A stretch of 64,000 nucleotides of DNA, taken from contig LUYM01000006.1 of the NCBI GenBank assembly GCA_001603275.1, forward strand, positions 124,001 through 188,000. Reading direction: 5' to 3'. Below the pieces are notes generated by a model. It worked only from the letters and a program-made list of their open reading frames with translations. It was not told where the DNA came from and ran no database searches. Positions 14,129 through 21,849 of this stretch are shown piece by piece. Every line of letters begins with the position of its first letter. The first letter of the stretch is position 1. Both the position numbers and the translations under genes were made by a program. This stretch comes from Actinomycetales bacterium Actino_02. GTDB taxonomy: Bacteria > Actinomycetota > Actinomycetes > Propionibacteriales > Propionibacteriaceae.

Positions 14129-16035
14129 GTGAGGTGACGAAGCCCCAGGTGGAGGGCGTCGAGCTCGAGGATGACGATGACGATGACCATGACGGTCCCT
14201 GGTGGACCGATCGCGGAATCATGGTCCCGGTCTTCTCCGGTGTCGCTTTCCTCACCGGCCTGATCCTGGAGTGGTCCGGGATGGAGATCCCGGCGCTGGT
14301 GTTGTTCTGGGCCGGCCTGCTGCTGGGTGCATCCACGTTCACTCCCGGCGCGATCCGGAAGCTGTTCAAGGGCAAGCTCGGCATCGGGCTGCTGATGACG
14401 ATCAGCGCCGTCGGTGCGGTGATCCTCGGCTACGTCGAAGAGGCCGCCGCCCTGGCGTTCCTGTACTCGATCGCCGAGGCGCTGGAAGACAAGGCCATGG
14501 ACCGTGCCCGCGGCGGACTGCGGGCACTGCTCAAGCTCGTCCCCGAGACCGCGACCGTCCGCCGCGGCGGGGCCTCTGTTGAGGTCGCCGCGAAGGACCT
14601 GGCTGTCGGGCAGCTCATGCTGGTGCGACCGGGCGAGCGGATCGCGACCGACGGCATTGTCCGCACTGGCCGCTCCAGCCTCGACACCTCAGCGATCACG
14701 GGGGAGTCGATCCCGGTCGAGGTCGAGCCCGGCGACGCCGTATCTGCCGGCGCGATCAACACCGCTGGTGCGCTGGAGGTCGAGACGACCGCAGCGGGCA
14801 CCGACAACTCGCTGACCACGATCGTCGACCTGGTGGAGAAGGCGCAGGCAGAGAAGGGCGACCGCGCCCGCCTCGCCGACCGTATCGCCCGCCCGCTCGT
14901 GCCCGGCGTACTCATCCTCGCTGCGCTCGTCGCGATCATCGGGTCGTTGTTCGGCGACCCGGAGCTGTGGATCACCCGCGCCCTGGTCGTGCTGGTGGCG
15001 GCGTCGCCGTGCGCGCTGGCGATCTCGGTGCCGTTGACGGTGGTGGCTGCGATCGGGTCGGCGAGCAAGTTCGGTGTGATCATCAAGTCCGGTGCGGCGT
15101 TCGAACGGTTCGGCGTGATCCGCCACGTCGCTGTCGACAAGACCGGCACCCTGACCCGCAACGAGCCCGCCGTCACCGCAGTCCTCACCGCCGACGGCAT
15201 CACCGAGGAGCAGGCGCTGGCGTGGGCGGCCGCGCTGGAGCAGCACAGCACCCACCCCCTCGCCGCCGCGATCACCGCTGCCGCGCCGGGCGCTCCTGCG
15301 GCGGAGGGCGTGACCGAGCAGGCCGGCCACGGCATCGAAGGTGAGCTCGATGGCGCGCGGATCACGGTCGGCAGTCCCCGCTGGCTCGACGCCGGGACCC
15401 TCGGCGACCGGGTCGCGGGCCTGGAGGAGCAGGGCATGACGGTCGTCATCGTCCACCGCGACAGCACGCCGGTCGCCGCGATTGGCGTCCGCGACGAACT
15501 GCGCCCCGAGGTCCCCGAGGTCGTCCGCACCCTCGCCGCACAGGGCGTCGGGGTCACCATGCTCACCGGCGATAACGCCCGCACCGCCCGCGCCCTCGCC
15601 GCCCAAGCCGGGATCGGTGACGTGCGTGCCGAGCTGCGCCCGGAGGACAAGGCCGCCGCGATCGCGGAGCTCGGTCAGCACGGGTCGGTGGCGATGATCG
15701 GCGACGGCATCAACGACGCTCCCGCCCTCGCCGCTGCCGACATCGGCATCGCGATGGGCGCGACCGGCTCGGATGCCGCGATCGAATCCGCCGACGTCGC
15801 CTTCACCGGCCACGACCTGCGCCTGCTCCCGCGAGCGTTCGACCACGCCCGTCGCGGACGCCACATCATCAACCAGAACATCGTCCTGTCGCTGCTGATC
15901 ATCACCGCCCTGCTCCCGCTCGCCCTCTTCGGCGTCCTGGGACTTGCAGCCGTGGTGCTCGTGCACGAGATCGCCGAGGTGGTTGTGATCCTCAACGGCC
16001 TGCGCGCCGCCCGCACACGGAAGACCGGCGCGTGA
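14125..16035 (+). CDS. Heavy-metal P1B-type ATPase with an SPC metal-site motif
   Basis: A 636-aa metal exporter. The N-terminus is a short acid/His run (ELEDDDDDDHD) with no HMA domain. The P-type motifs are TGES, DKTGTLT, the HP motif (EQHSTHPLA) and MIGDGINDAPALAAAD. The membrane metal site reads ASPCALAIS, i.e. SPC in place of CPC, and the C-terminus has VHEIAEVVVILNGLRA. SPC with a late HE motif is the P1B-4 signature (Co/Fe/Zn/Cd exporters such as CtpD/CtpJ/CoaT), not classic P1B-2 CadA. The paired Cd/Pb sensor suggests cadmium as a substrate. The operon order cmtR-ATPase-lspA is common in actinobacteria. Confidence 0.9.
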   Translation: MSEVTKPQVEGVELEDDDDDDHDGPWWTDRGIMVPVFSGVAFLTGLILEWSGMEIPALVLFWAGLLLGASTFTPGAIRKLFKGKLGIGLLMTISAVGAVILGYVEEAAALAFLYSIAEALEDKAMDRARGGLRALLKLVPETATVRRGGASVEVAAKDLAVGQLMLVRPGERIATDGIVRTGRSSLDTSAITGESIPVEVEPGDAVSAGAINTAGALEVETTAAGTDNSLTTIVDLVEKAQAEKGDRARLADRIARPLVPGVLILAALVAIIGSLFGDPELWITRALVVLVAASPCALAISVPLTVVAAIGSASKFGVIIKSGAAFERFGVIRHVAVDKTGTLTRNEPAVTAVLTADGITEEQALAWAAALEQHSTHPLAAAITAAAPGAPAAEGVTEQAGHGIEGELDGARITVGSPRWLDAGTLGDRVAGLEEQGMTVVIVHRDSTPVAAIGVRDELRPEVPEVVRTLAAQGVGVTMLTGDNARTARALAAQAGIGDVRAELRPEDKAAAIAELGQHGSVAMIGDGINDAPALAAADIGIAMGATGSDAAIESADVAFTGHDLRLLPRAFDHARRGRHIINQNIVLSLLIITALLPLALFGVLGLAAVVLVHEIAEVVVILNGLRAARTRKTGA

Positions 16036-16592
16036 CCGCGCAGGACATCGCCGCGACGATCGACGAAGACGATGCGGGCCCACGGCCGCAGGCGAGGAGA
16101 GCCCTCGGCGTCGCCCTGATTGTGGCCTTGCTCGCTGTGGTGCTCGACCAGGGCTCGAAGGCCCTCGCCGTGGCACAGCTGACCCCCGGTGAACGGGTCC
16201 CGCTGGTCGGCGACCTGTTCGGCCTGTCCCTGGTCTACAACCCCGGAGCCGCGTTCTCACTCGGCTCCGGGGCCACCTGGATCATCACCCTCCTCGGCGT
16301 CCTCGCCGCCGTCGCGGTGGTCATCTTCGCAGTGCGGCTGAGCGGTGCCCGGTGGGGCCTCGTACTGGGGCTGGTCCTCGGCGGGGCCGTCGGCAACCTC
16401 ATCGACCGGCTGCTGAACCCGCCCGCGTTCGGACGCGGGCAGGTCACCGACTTCCTCGCCTACGGCGACCTGTTCGTCGGGAACGTCGCCGACGTCGTCG
16501 TCGTGCTCGGTGTCGGCCTGGTCTGCCTGAACCTCTTCAGATCTACCCCTCGCACGACAGCGGACAGCGAACGAACGGACAGCCCTTCATGA
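16032..16592 (+). CDS. lspA: Lipoprotein signal peptidase LspA (accessory copy)
   Basis: A 186-aa membrane protease that cleaves lipoprotein signal peptides before the lipidated Cys. Four TM helices are evident. The conserved blocks are DQGSKA, VYNPGAAFSL, GNLIDRLLNPP...GQVTDFL (first catalytic Asp region) and GNVADVVVVLG (second). It overlaps the ATPase gene by 4 bases and the next gene by 4 bases. LspA copies travel with Cd/Zn ATPases on many actinobacterial metal elements, and the reason is not settled. The housekeeping copy would be elsewhere. Confidence 0.93.
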   Translation: MTAQDIAATIDEDDAGPRPQARRALGVALIVALLAVVLDQGSKALAVAQLTPGERVPLVGDLFGLSLVYNPGAAFSLGSGATWIITLLGVLAAVAVVIFAVRLSGARWGLVLGLVLGGAVGNLIDRLLNPPAFGRGQVTDFLAYGDLFVGNVADVVVVLGVGLVCLNLFRSTPRTTADSERTDSPS

Positions 16593-16936
16593 AGGTAGAG
16601 CTGCTACACATCGTCGACTGCCCAAACACCGCCATCGCAGAAGCGCACGCGCGCGCCGCGCTGGACACGCTCGGGTTCACCGACGTGCCCGTTGAGTTGG
16701 TGACGATCCAGACCGAAGCTGAAGCGGCGAGCTCTGCGTTCGGAGGCTCGCCCACGATCCTCGTCGATGGCGTCGACCTGTTCCCGACGGCACCGGTTCA
16801 GTCGCTGGCGTGCCGCGTCTACGCGACGGGAAGCGGGTTCGCCGGAGCACCTACTCAGGAGCAGTTGGAGGTTGCCTTGCGAGACGCGGGTGATCTCGCT
16901 TCGCGCGCTCCTGTGCATGTGTCGATCATCGCGTGA
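16589..16936 (+). CDS. Thioredoxin-fold small protein of the metal operon
   Basis: A 115-aa protein with a thioredoxin-like start MKVELLHIVDCPNT (single Cys where CxxC would be). Later come FGGSPTILVDGVDLFP, with the cis-Pro-like SPTILVDG strand typical of small thioredoxin-fold proteins in mercury and cadmium operons, and a C-terminal helix. It is the last gene of the cargo operon and overlaps the lspA stop. Its 3' end overlaps the convergent recombinase gene by 11 bases. Function in metal handling is inferred from context. Confidence 0.7.
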   Translation: MKVELLHIVDCPNTAIAEAHARAALDTLGFTDVPVELVTIQTEAEAASSAFGGSPTILVDGVDLFPTAPVQSLACRVYATGSGFAGAPTQEQLEVALRDAGDLASRAPVHVSIIA

Positions 16937-19472
16937 GTGCGCTGTAGCGGGCGTTGCTGGCCACGACGGCATCCACCCAGCGGGTCGCCGCGACGATGTG
17001 CAGGCCGGTCAAGCGGGCGATCACGGGGGCCGGGAGCTCCTGGGCGAGAGAGGCCAGAGCGCCGGCGCGAGCGTGACGGGCCCGGATGGAGAATTTCGCC
17101 AGCCTGTCAGTGAGGGAGTCGCGGGAGAGCGGAGCGCCGTGATTCTGCCCCGGAAACAGCCAGTCCGATTCGCCGGCGTCGGTGAGCAGACGCGGCGCGT
17201 CGCGGTGCTCGCGCGCGGCGATCGCGAGCTGACCGATCGCCTCGGGTAGCTCCAACGGGTCTGGCCCGAGTCGGATCGTCACCCGCTCCGTGCCGGTGAT
17301 GTCGGTCACGCGCAGCAGATGCAACCGGGCGACCGGGATCCCGAACAGCAGGAGCAACGCCCCGGCAAGCCTGGTCCGAGGATCCTCGTCCTCGGCGCTG
17401 AGCACGTCGCCGAGCAGCTCCCAACGTTCGTCGGCGCTGGCGCCCGTGGGGGTGTTCGCGCTTCGGCGGAGGGGAGGGACGCGCAGGCGAGGGCAGACCT
17501 TGTTGCTGGCCGCCCACTCCAGGAATGCCGTGACGCGTCGACGAACCGGGGGGCCGTCAACGAGCCAGAGCTCGAGTCGTCCCTGATCGAGCATCGCCAG
17601 AGACTCCGAGCGGATGGTAAGCCAGCTCATCAGGTCGAGAACTTGCTGCAGCTCCTGCCGCCGCCCATCCGATTGCCGTCGCCCGACCGGGCGGGCCTGT
17701 TCGCGTAGCTGCCGCAGATGACGCCAACGGACGAACCGGTCGAACAGGCGGCGATGATCCGGGTTGGCGATCTGGGCCGACCGGTCTTGGCACCAGGTCT
17801 CGAATCGGATCAGTTGCTCGTCCCGTGCGGGCAGCAGGCCATGCTCGGCTAGCAGTGCCCTCACGGGGCCTGTCGACCCTGGCGTGCCGAGTCGATCCAG
17901 CAATTCGTGGCTCAGCGGCTCTGTGCTCGTCAGTGCCTCTCGCAGGATCGCGACCGTAGTGTTGCGGCGGAAGGCGTCCAAGGTGCGTCGCTCGTCCGCG
18001 GCGAGGAATCGTTCCCGCATTGCGGCGAGCGTCGGATCCGCTGCGACGACGCTGTCGGGCAGCAGCTCGCGGATCTTGTCGTCGGCGTAGCAGCGATCAC
18101 ACCATCGGCGGTGGTGCAGGCGACCGTGCGCCCCGCAGCGACGGCAGTCGCGGAACATCAGCGGGCTGTTCCGGGCGCAACGTTGGCAGAGCGGACCTTG
18201 ATCGGTGCGGGCGCTGACTCGCGTGTCGCGGCCGCAGCTGATGCAGGTCTCGACGACGTGCGGGGCGCAGTACCAGCAGAGGGGCTCCCCGTCCGGGGTC
18301 ACCCGGATCGAGTACCCCACCCGGGTGCAGATCGAGCAGGGCCTGCGGGGGCGTGCGCAGGGGAGGCAGATCGCCTTCACTGTTCCCGCGAACCGGCACT
18401 CCCGCTCCTGACCGCACTGGTGACAGACATCAACTCTGGTAGCGGCGTAGCAGCTCAGGCAGATCGCTTTCTCGGTGCCGGGGAACCGGCACCGACCCTG
18501 GGCGCCGCAGACCGTGCAGACATCAGCGCCGGGCGCGGTCCGGCAGGCGGAACACATCGGCCCGTCCGGGGTGCGCACCGCGATCAGCCGGTGATTGCCG
18601 CAGCTGACGCAGCTAGCCCAGGATTCCGGGAGCTGGTTTGTGCAGGCCTGGCAGAGCCGGTCACCGTTGGCGAGCCGTAGCTCGAGGTGCGCGGTGTTTC
18701 CACAGCCGTCGCAGACCGCCTGGTGCGCCGCCTTGTAGCAGGAGCTGCAGCAGATCCTTCCCCCGAGCCGGTCCGGGAGCCGTCCGGAGCGACCGCAATG
18801 TCCGCAGGTCAGGGCCGGCAGCCGGGCACCGAGCTCACGCAGCCGCGTGTAGAAGGCCGCAAACAGCGTCGACGAGGCGGGAGGGTCGGCGAGCCAGCCT
18901 GGCCCGAACAGTTCGCACTCCAACGCCAACCGCAACAGCCGGTCCGCTTTCAGGCCCTCGGTCGCCGTGAGCATCATGTGCATGGTCCCGCCGGGGATGT
19001 GCGAGGCGACGAAGCGATCCAACCGCTTGTCAGTCACGTCCTGCAATGCCCGCCAGCACGAGCGGCAGTAAGCGTGGTCACCCACCTGCGCGTGCCGCAA
19101 CTGCTCACTCCGCTCGCATTCGACGCAGTCGATCAGCACGTCCAGACGCGCCCGCCCGCACGCCGCGCAAATCCGGTCCTCACCGTCGCGGCAGTTCAAC
19201 AGCACGACTCGGCCGCAGCGCGCGCACCCCGGCGGGCGGACCGTGCTGCCACCGGCGGCAGCGAGCTCGAGCAGGATCCGGTCCAGCACCAGCGGAATCC
19301 GCGTCGATCCCGCGACCAGCATCCCCGGGTCCTCACGCAGTTGCGCGAGCAGCCGGCGTCTTCCCGCCTCTTGCACGACCTCGCGGTCCACGATCCCGCC
19401 GATCACCCCAGGCGCGACCGTCGTCTCGACCGCGGCGATCGTCGCGACCAGGGCGTCGCGAACCTCAGCCAT
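16926..19472 (-). CDS. Large recombinase-like protein with about ten zinc ribbons
   Basis: An 848-aa protein. From about residue 80 to 475 it carries about ten successive CxxC...CxxC pairs (for example CARCG/CAACG, CVECE/CRSCW, CGHCG/CSSCY, CTVCG/CLSCY, CISCG/CQRCA, CRRCG/CDRCY). From about 520 it resembles a divergent tyrosine recombinase, ending with HARAGALASLAQELPAPVIA and the last-helix HIVAATRWVDAVVASNARYSALTR, where the Tyr is the likely nucleophile. It overlaps the next gene by 8 bases and is part of the three-gene recombination module. It probably serves as the TnpB-like partner, with the ribbons binding the transposon ends. Confidence 0.7.
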   Translation of the reverse strand: MAEVRDALVATIAAVETTVAPGVIGGIVDREVVQEAGRRRLLAQLREDPGMLVAGSTRIPLVLDRILLELAAAGGSTVRPPGCARCGRVVLLNCRDGEDRICAACGRARLDVLIDCVECERSEQLRHAQVGDHAYCRSCWRALQDVTDKRLDRFVASHIPGGTMHMMLTATEGLKADRLLRLALECELFGPGWLADPPASSTLFAAFYTRLRELGARLPALTCGHCGRSGRLPDRLGGRICCSSCYKAAHQAVCDGCGNTAHLELRLANGDRLCQACTNQLPESWASCVSCGNHRLIAVRTPDGPMCSACRTAPGADVCTVCGAQGRCRFPGTEKAICLSCYAATRVDVCHQCGQERECRFAGTVKAICLPCARPRRPCSICTRVGYSIRVTPDGEPLCWYCAPHVVETCISCGRDTRVSARTDQGPLCQRCARNSPLMFRDCRRCGAHGRLHHRRWCDRCYADDKIRELLPDSVVAADPTLAAMRERFLAADERRTLDAFRRNTTVAILREALTSTEPLSHELLDRLGTPGSTGPVRALLAEHGLLPARDEQLIRFETWCQDRSAQIANPDHRRLFDRFVRWRHLRQLREQARPVGRRQSDGRRQELQQVLDLMSWLTIRSESLAMLDQGRLELWLVDGPPVRRRVTAFLEWAASNKVCPRLRVPPLRRSANTPTGASADERWELLGDVLSAEDEDPRTRLAGALLLLFGIPVARLHLLRVTDITGTERVTIRLGPDPLELPEAIGQLAIAAREHRDAPRLLTDAGESDWLFPGQNHGAPLSRDSLTDRLAKFSIRARHARAGALASLAQELPAPVIARLTGLHIVAATRWVDAVVASNARYSALTR

Positions 19473-19815
19473 CTGCGGGAAGCACGCGCGCCCGCGGTGG
19501 GCGCAGGCCCTTCTCCCGCAGTGTCGCGGCGCCGCTCGCGGACCGGTCCTCGCCGTCCGTGCCGGTCGCGGCCGCCGACGCTCCCAGGTCGACCTTGCGG
19601 ACCAGGTCGTCCGCGCTGCACTCGAAGATATCCATCAGCGCGACGAGCACGTGCATGTTCAGTCGCTCCGGCTTCTCCGTCGCCAGCCGGTAGATCTGGC
19701 TCGCCGACAGCTCGATGCCGCGCTCGCGCAGCAGCGGCACCAGCTTCGAGGTCGCGAAGATTCCCGACGCCGCCATCACCTCACGTAGCCGCCACTCATA
19801 CCCGATCACCCTCAT
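19465..19815 (-). CDS. XRE-like helix-turn-helix protein of the recombinase trio
   Basis: A 116-aa protein: MRVIGYEWRLREVMAASGIF, then LVPLLRERGIELSASQIYRLATEKPERLNMHVLVALMDIFECSADDLV, an XRE/Cro-type helix-turn-helix. A disordered basic tail follows. The start overlaps the stop of the upstream integrase by 1 base and its own end overlaps the large recombinase gene by 8. In Tn554-like systems the third gene is a small accessory protein that controls orientation or frequency. A similar role is likely here, but it may also be a repressor. Confidence 0.7.
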   Translation of the reverse strand: MRVIGYEWRLREVMAASGIFATSKLVPLLRERGIELSASQIYRLATEKPERLNMHVLVALMDIFECSADDLVRKVDLGASAAATGTDGEDRSASGAATLREKGLRPPRARVLPADG

Positions 19816-20928
19816 CAGCTCGATCCTTCCTCCCGCGGCCGCAGCCGCTCCAACGCATCCCGCATCATCTTGTTCGCGAAGTCGCCGCTGATCCCGGTGT
19901 AGATCGACGTCGTCGACTGGTGCTGGTGCCCGACCTGGCGTTGCACGAAAACCGGGTCCACACCCTCCTCGATCAGGTGCGTCACGTAGCTGTGCCGCAG
20001 CGCGTGCGGCGACAGCACCGGGTCGAGCCCAAGATCGTCGCGGTACTCGGCGAACCGGTCAGACAGCTCCCTCGTGCGCAGTCGTGTGCCGCGCTCCGAC
20101 AACCACAGAGCCCGCTGACCGTCGGGCCGCATCAGCGGCCAGACGTTCTTCACATAGTCCTCGACGGCCTCGACCGCCCAGTCCCGCAACGTCGCCACCG
20201 ATCGGCGCTTGGGCGGTCCGCCGCGGGAGGCCTTGCCGTACCGGACGTGCAGCATCCCGTAGTCGCCGAACTCTGGGGCGTGCGCATTGCGGTAGAAGTC
20301 GGTCACGTCCAGGTGGACTGCCTCGTTCGCCCGCAACCCCCACGCATACGCCACCCGCAGCAGCACCGCATCCCGATACGCCGGCAGCGCGCCCTTTCGG
20401 CCATTCTTCAAACGGCGCTGGATCTCCTCGTCGGCACGATCGAACAACGCCTGCAGTTCGTCTCGCGTCAACGGACGCCGCCCCGGCCGGCCGTCGTAGT
20501 CCTGAAGGTGCCGGTTCGTGTTCCAGTCGTGGCAGACCTGCACCGGATGCGTGCCGAAACGCTGCTCGCACTCCGCCACCCACCCGTAGTGCTCCGACGT
20601 CAGATAGTCGCAGAACTGCCGCACCGCCAGCTGGGTAGCCGCGGATCGTCGACGGCGCCAACTGCCGCACCGACACCAGATCCAGCATCCACTCATCGAA
20701 CAATCCCGCCGACCACAACCACGGCCACGACCCCGCGTGCGCATGGAACTGCCGCACCGCGCGCACCGTCCCGGTCACGTAGTCCTCGCCCAGCCCGCGC
20801 CCGCCCAACTGCTGCGCCCGCCAGCCCGTCACCATCGCCTCGAACACGGACTCCTCAGCACGCAGGAACGACACGCCAGACGCGAGATACAACCCCGCAA
20901 CACCATGCGCCACCGGCCGTGAACCCAT
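19815..20928 (-). pseudogene. Tyrosine recombinase of the trio, one-base frameshift
   Basis: The N-terminal part (MGSRPVAHGVAGLYLASG... QLAPSTIRGY) and the catalytic part (QLAVRQFCDYLTSEHYGW... WGLRANEAVHLDV... SPHALRHSYVTHLIEEG... VGHQHQSTTSIYTGI) lie in two frames. The break is at about 20635, where GGCTACCCAGCTG has one C too many; removing it joins RGY to QLAVRQF. The R, HxxR, H and Y residues of the active site are intact downstream. Start ATG 20928 has AGGAG 10 bases before it. Either a real inactivating mutation or a sequence error at a CC pair. Confidence 0.85.
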
Positions 20929-21081
20929 CCGAAAAGCTCCTATCAAATGCAGACAATAAGCATTTAACGCGAAGATTTGGAGCGAGCGCAAGTCGATCCC
21001 AGTCAGGAAGCGGAACCCAGAAGGCTCCCCGTACGATCAACGACACCTAGAACTCACGCAGACCTGCATTAGATGCAATAG
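20929..21081. other. Non-coding right end of the metal transposon
   Basis: This 153-bp stretch holds the promoter region of the recombinase trio and the terminus that joins yhcG. TGCAT-TAG-ATGCA at about 21066-21078 is a 5-bp palindrome next to the end; a related ATGCAGAC / AAGCATTT pattern lies at about 20947-20967. Confidence 0.5.
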
Positions 21082-21480
21082 GGCGTGGTTTTCGCGTTCG
21101 TGGGCCGGCAGGTCCACTTCGAGGTGGACGGAGACGATTTCTTCATCGACTTGCTGTTCTTTCATGTCGAACAGTTGCGCTACGTGGTGATCGAACTGAA
21201 GGCCAAGAAGTTCGACCCACGCGATGCCGGCCAGCTCGGCTTCTACGTCGCCCTGGTCGAAGACCAACTCCGCCGACCGCAGCACCAACTCACGGTCGGC
21301 ATGCTCTTGGTCGCAGACAAGAACGACTCCGTCGTCAGGTACGCCCTCGCAGGGGCATCCCAACCGATCGCCGTCTCTCGCTACGAACTCTCGCCCTCGG
21401 TACAGGCCGCGCTGCCGCCTGAGGATGCGATCGCCCAAGCGGTCGCGCTCGGCTTCGGTCCCGACGGCCTCAGGAGGTGA
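21082..21480 (+). pseudogene. yhcG: YhcG/DUF1016 nuclease, 3' part (PD-(D/E)XK domain)
   Basis: This is the C-terminal nuclease domain of YhcG: VVFAFVGRQVHFEVDGDDFFIDLLFFH, VVIELKAKKFDPRDAGQLGFYV, PTVGMLLVADKNDSVV-like, and a tail. Visible active-site candidates are the Asp of FIDLLF and the ELK of VIELKAK. The frame is open from base 21067 region but no good ribosome site precedes GTG 21085, so it is a stranded 3' fragment of the gene that begins at 13045. It shows that the transposon landed at the linker between the two domains. Confidence 0.88.
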
Positions 21481-21849
21481 TCCGACGCGGTCCGACGGGG
21501 CTTGTCCAGCAAGCTGCTGGACCCGTTCGCTTCGTCGATGTGATGTGGTGAGGTGCCGACACGCAACGACCCCCAGTGGGCTGTCGCTGCCACGCCCGGT
21601 GCGCTCAGTTCAGACTGCTGGCCTCTGGCGCGGGGCTTGCGTCGAGCCGATGCGGCGCCGAGGGCCCTTTCGTTCTCGACGTCCCAGTGTGGCGCAGCGC
21701 GATCCGGACGGTCTGAGGACCCTGCGCGATTGCCTTGTCCCTCCCGGAAACGTCGCCTTCGCGACTAGGAGACAGCCGCCACAGGGGCCACTAGCCTCCA
21801 TTCCGGACATCCTGCTGTAGACGGCCGCTCCGCTCGATAGGCTGAGCGA
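21481..21849. other. Gap between yhcG remnant and type III RM operon
   Basis: No convincing gene is seen. A hairpin GTCCAGCA (21504-21511) / TGCTGGAC (21515-21522) just after the yhcG stop is a likely terminator. GATAGGCT at about 21835 could be the -10 of the mod gene, 7-10 bases before its ATG, which suggests a leaderless message. Confidence 0.5.

Larger units (their letters stand above)
13684..21081. mobile_element. 7.4-kb metal-resistance transposon with a recombinase trio, inserted in yhcG
   Basis: The edges are set by the point where yhcG homology stops (about 13683) and resumes (about 21082-21085). Inside are a plus-strand cargo operon (cmtR, P1B ATPase, lspA, thioredoxin-like) and a minus-strand block of three overlapping recombination genes. 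There are no long terminal inverted repeats and no clear target duplication beyond 2-3 shared bases (GGC). This fits elements moved by tyrosine recombinases (Tn554 or recombinase-in-trio types) rather than DDE transposases. A TGCATTAGATGCA palindrome lies at about 21066-21078, close to the right end. Confidence 0.82.
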
